DNA of 64,000 nt. Source: F1-120-MAGs118 sp013360535 (GTDB lineage: Bacteria > Planctomycetota > UBA1135 > GCA-002686595). The stretch is from contig JAPKHC010000007.1 in the NCBI GenBank assembly GCA_026647215.1, forward strand, positions 62,001 to 126,000. Reading direction: 5' to 3'. Shown here one piece after another: positions 63,324 through 64,000 of this stretch (the stretch's first letter is position 1; every line of letters starts with the position of its first letter). Below the pieces are notes generated by a model, which was not told the DNA's origin, searched no databases, and worked only from the letters and a program-made list of their open reading frames with translations. The translations under genes were made by a program, and so were the position numbers.

Positions 63324-64000
63324 ATGAAGGTGCTGTTCCTGAACGACCTGTCCGACCCGCGCATCGGCTCGTCGATCCGCCAGATGTACCAGCATGGAGC
63401 GCGCCTGCGCGAGCTCGGCCACGAGACGGCGCTCGTCACCGCCGTGCAGGATCCGAAGCTGGCGGGCGAGACCGAGATCGAAGGCATGCACGTCTTCCGG
63501 CTGCTGTCGAGCTACGACCCGCGCTGGCGTGCGTGGGTGAGCCTCGACAACCCGCGTGTGCGCAGCTCCTTCGCGCGCATCGTCGCCGACTGGAAGCCCG
63601 ACATCGTGCACAGCCATCTCGTGCACACGCACCTCTCCTACGAGGCGCTCGCCGCGGCCCGGCGCGCCGGCGCGGGCGTCGTGTTCACCGCGCACGACGT
63701 GATGACGTTCTGCTACCAGAAGCTGACCTGCTTCCACGGCGGCGAGGAGCACAAGGGCGCGCTGCGCGACTACAGCGCGCACTGGCAGAAGTGCGTGCCG
63801 TGCCAGCGCTTCCGCTACCGTCCCGGCCGCAACGCCGCGATCCGGCGACGGCTCGAGCGCGACGTGCACCGCGTGACGGCCGTCTCGGAGGAGCTCGCGA
63901 CCGCGATGCGCTCCAACGGGCTGCGTGTCGACCGCGTGGTCCACAACGCCGTGGCGCTGCACCCGTCGTTGCCGGCCTCCGAGGACGTCGCGGCCTTCCG
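63324..64000 (+). CDS. GT4 glycosyltransferase, 3' truncated by the window edge
   Basis: An open frame from the ATG at 63324 runs off the window with 225 complete codons. The N-terminal GT4 acceptor domain is present (KVLFLNDLSDPRIGSSIRQM; PDIVHSHLVHTHLSYEAL), including the segment VVFTAHDVMTFCYQKLTCFH and a later Cys pair (CVPC) of the type some GT4 enzymes use for a structural metal site. The C-terminal donor domain is missing. It is the eighth GT4 of the operon. Confidence 0.87.
   Translation, partial: MKVLFLNDLSDPRIGSSIRQMYQHGARLRELGHETALVTAVQDPKLAGETEIEGMHVFRLLSSYDPRWRAWVSLDNPRVRSSFARIVADWKPDIVHSHLVHTHLSYEALAAARRAGAGVVFTAHDVMTFCYQKLTCFHGGEEHKGALRDYSAHWQKCVPCQRFRYRPGRNAAIRRRLERDVHRVTAVSEELATAMRSNGLRVDRVVHNAVALHPSLPASEDVAAF

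Overview
The window is about 64 kb of very GC-rich DNA (roughly 69-70% by eye) from a bacterial chromosome. Housekeeping genes are dense, GTG and TTG starts are common, and Shine-Dalgarno motifs are often weak. An ECF sigma factor fused through one membrane segment to a large Ig-like ectodomain, next to an array of signal-anchored carboxypeptidase-regulatory-like proteins, points to Planctomycetota. That assignment is inference from gene content, not from a marker comparison.

Layout. 1-7207: purine and housekeeping genes: purD (5' truncated), a Fur-family regulator, a small lipoprotein, the purL-purQ pair (PurL carries two PurS-like N-terminal domains) and accA. 7314-10110: ECF sigma factor, zinc-finger anti-sigma factor and an exported PDZ protein in one direction. 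10188-13293 (minus strand): TPR lipoprotein, rqcH/NFACT and ndk. 13453-21240: a complete F-type ATP synthase operon in the usual order (atpZ, an AtpI-like gene, atpB, E, F, H, A, G, D, C) behind a good sigma70-type promoter. 21359-28584: translation genes aspS, infC, rpmI, rplT, pheS, pheT. PheS has a long atypical N-terminal region in different base composition. 28639-30045: a B12-binding radical SAM enzyme.

30015-45933 (minus strand) is the most unusual part. It begins with a membrane-spanning ECF sigma factor (883 aa) whose extracytoplasmic part is homologous over its whole length to five following genes. These encode 824-834 aa single-pass proteins that lack the sigma head. Three of the five share a promoter-like block. 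Two share a nearly identical repeat of about 475 bp covering promoter, anchor and the neighbouring gene's 3' end. A 189-bp imperfect inverted repeat sits exactly at the 3' end of the sigma fusion gene. A testable reading is a membrane-tethered transcription factor co-evolving with a diversified set of surface proteins.

46034-64000: a divergent NAD-epimerase / nucleoside-phosphorylase-like pair, then a long polysaccharide operon on the plus strand. It holds a polyprenyl-phosphate sugar-1-phosphate transferase (initiating enzyme), eight GT4 glycosyltransferases (the last cut by the window edge), a small membrane protein, an (alpha/alpha)-toroid-like protein, a membrane-anchored alkaline-phosphatase-superfamily enzyme with Thr instead of a sulfatase Cys/Ser motif, and a Wzx-type flippase. 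Most of these genes are joined by 4-bp GTGA or ATGA stop/start overlaps, which suggests tight translational coupling. I found no rRNA, tRNA, CRISPR array or intact insertion sequence.
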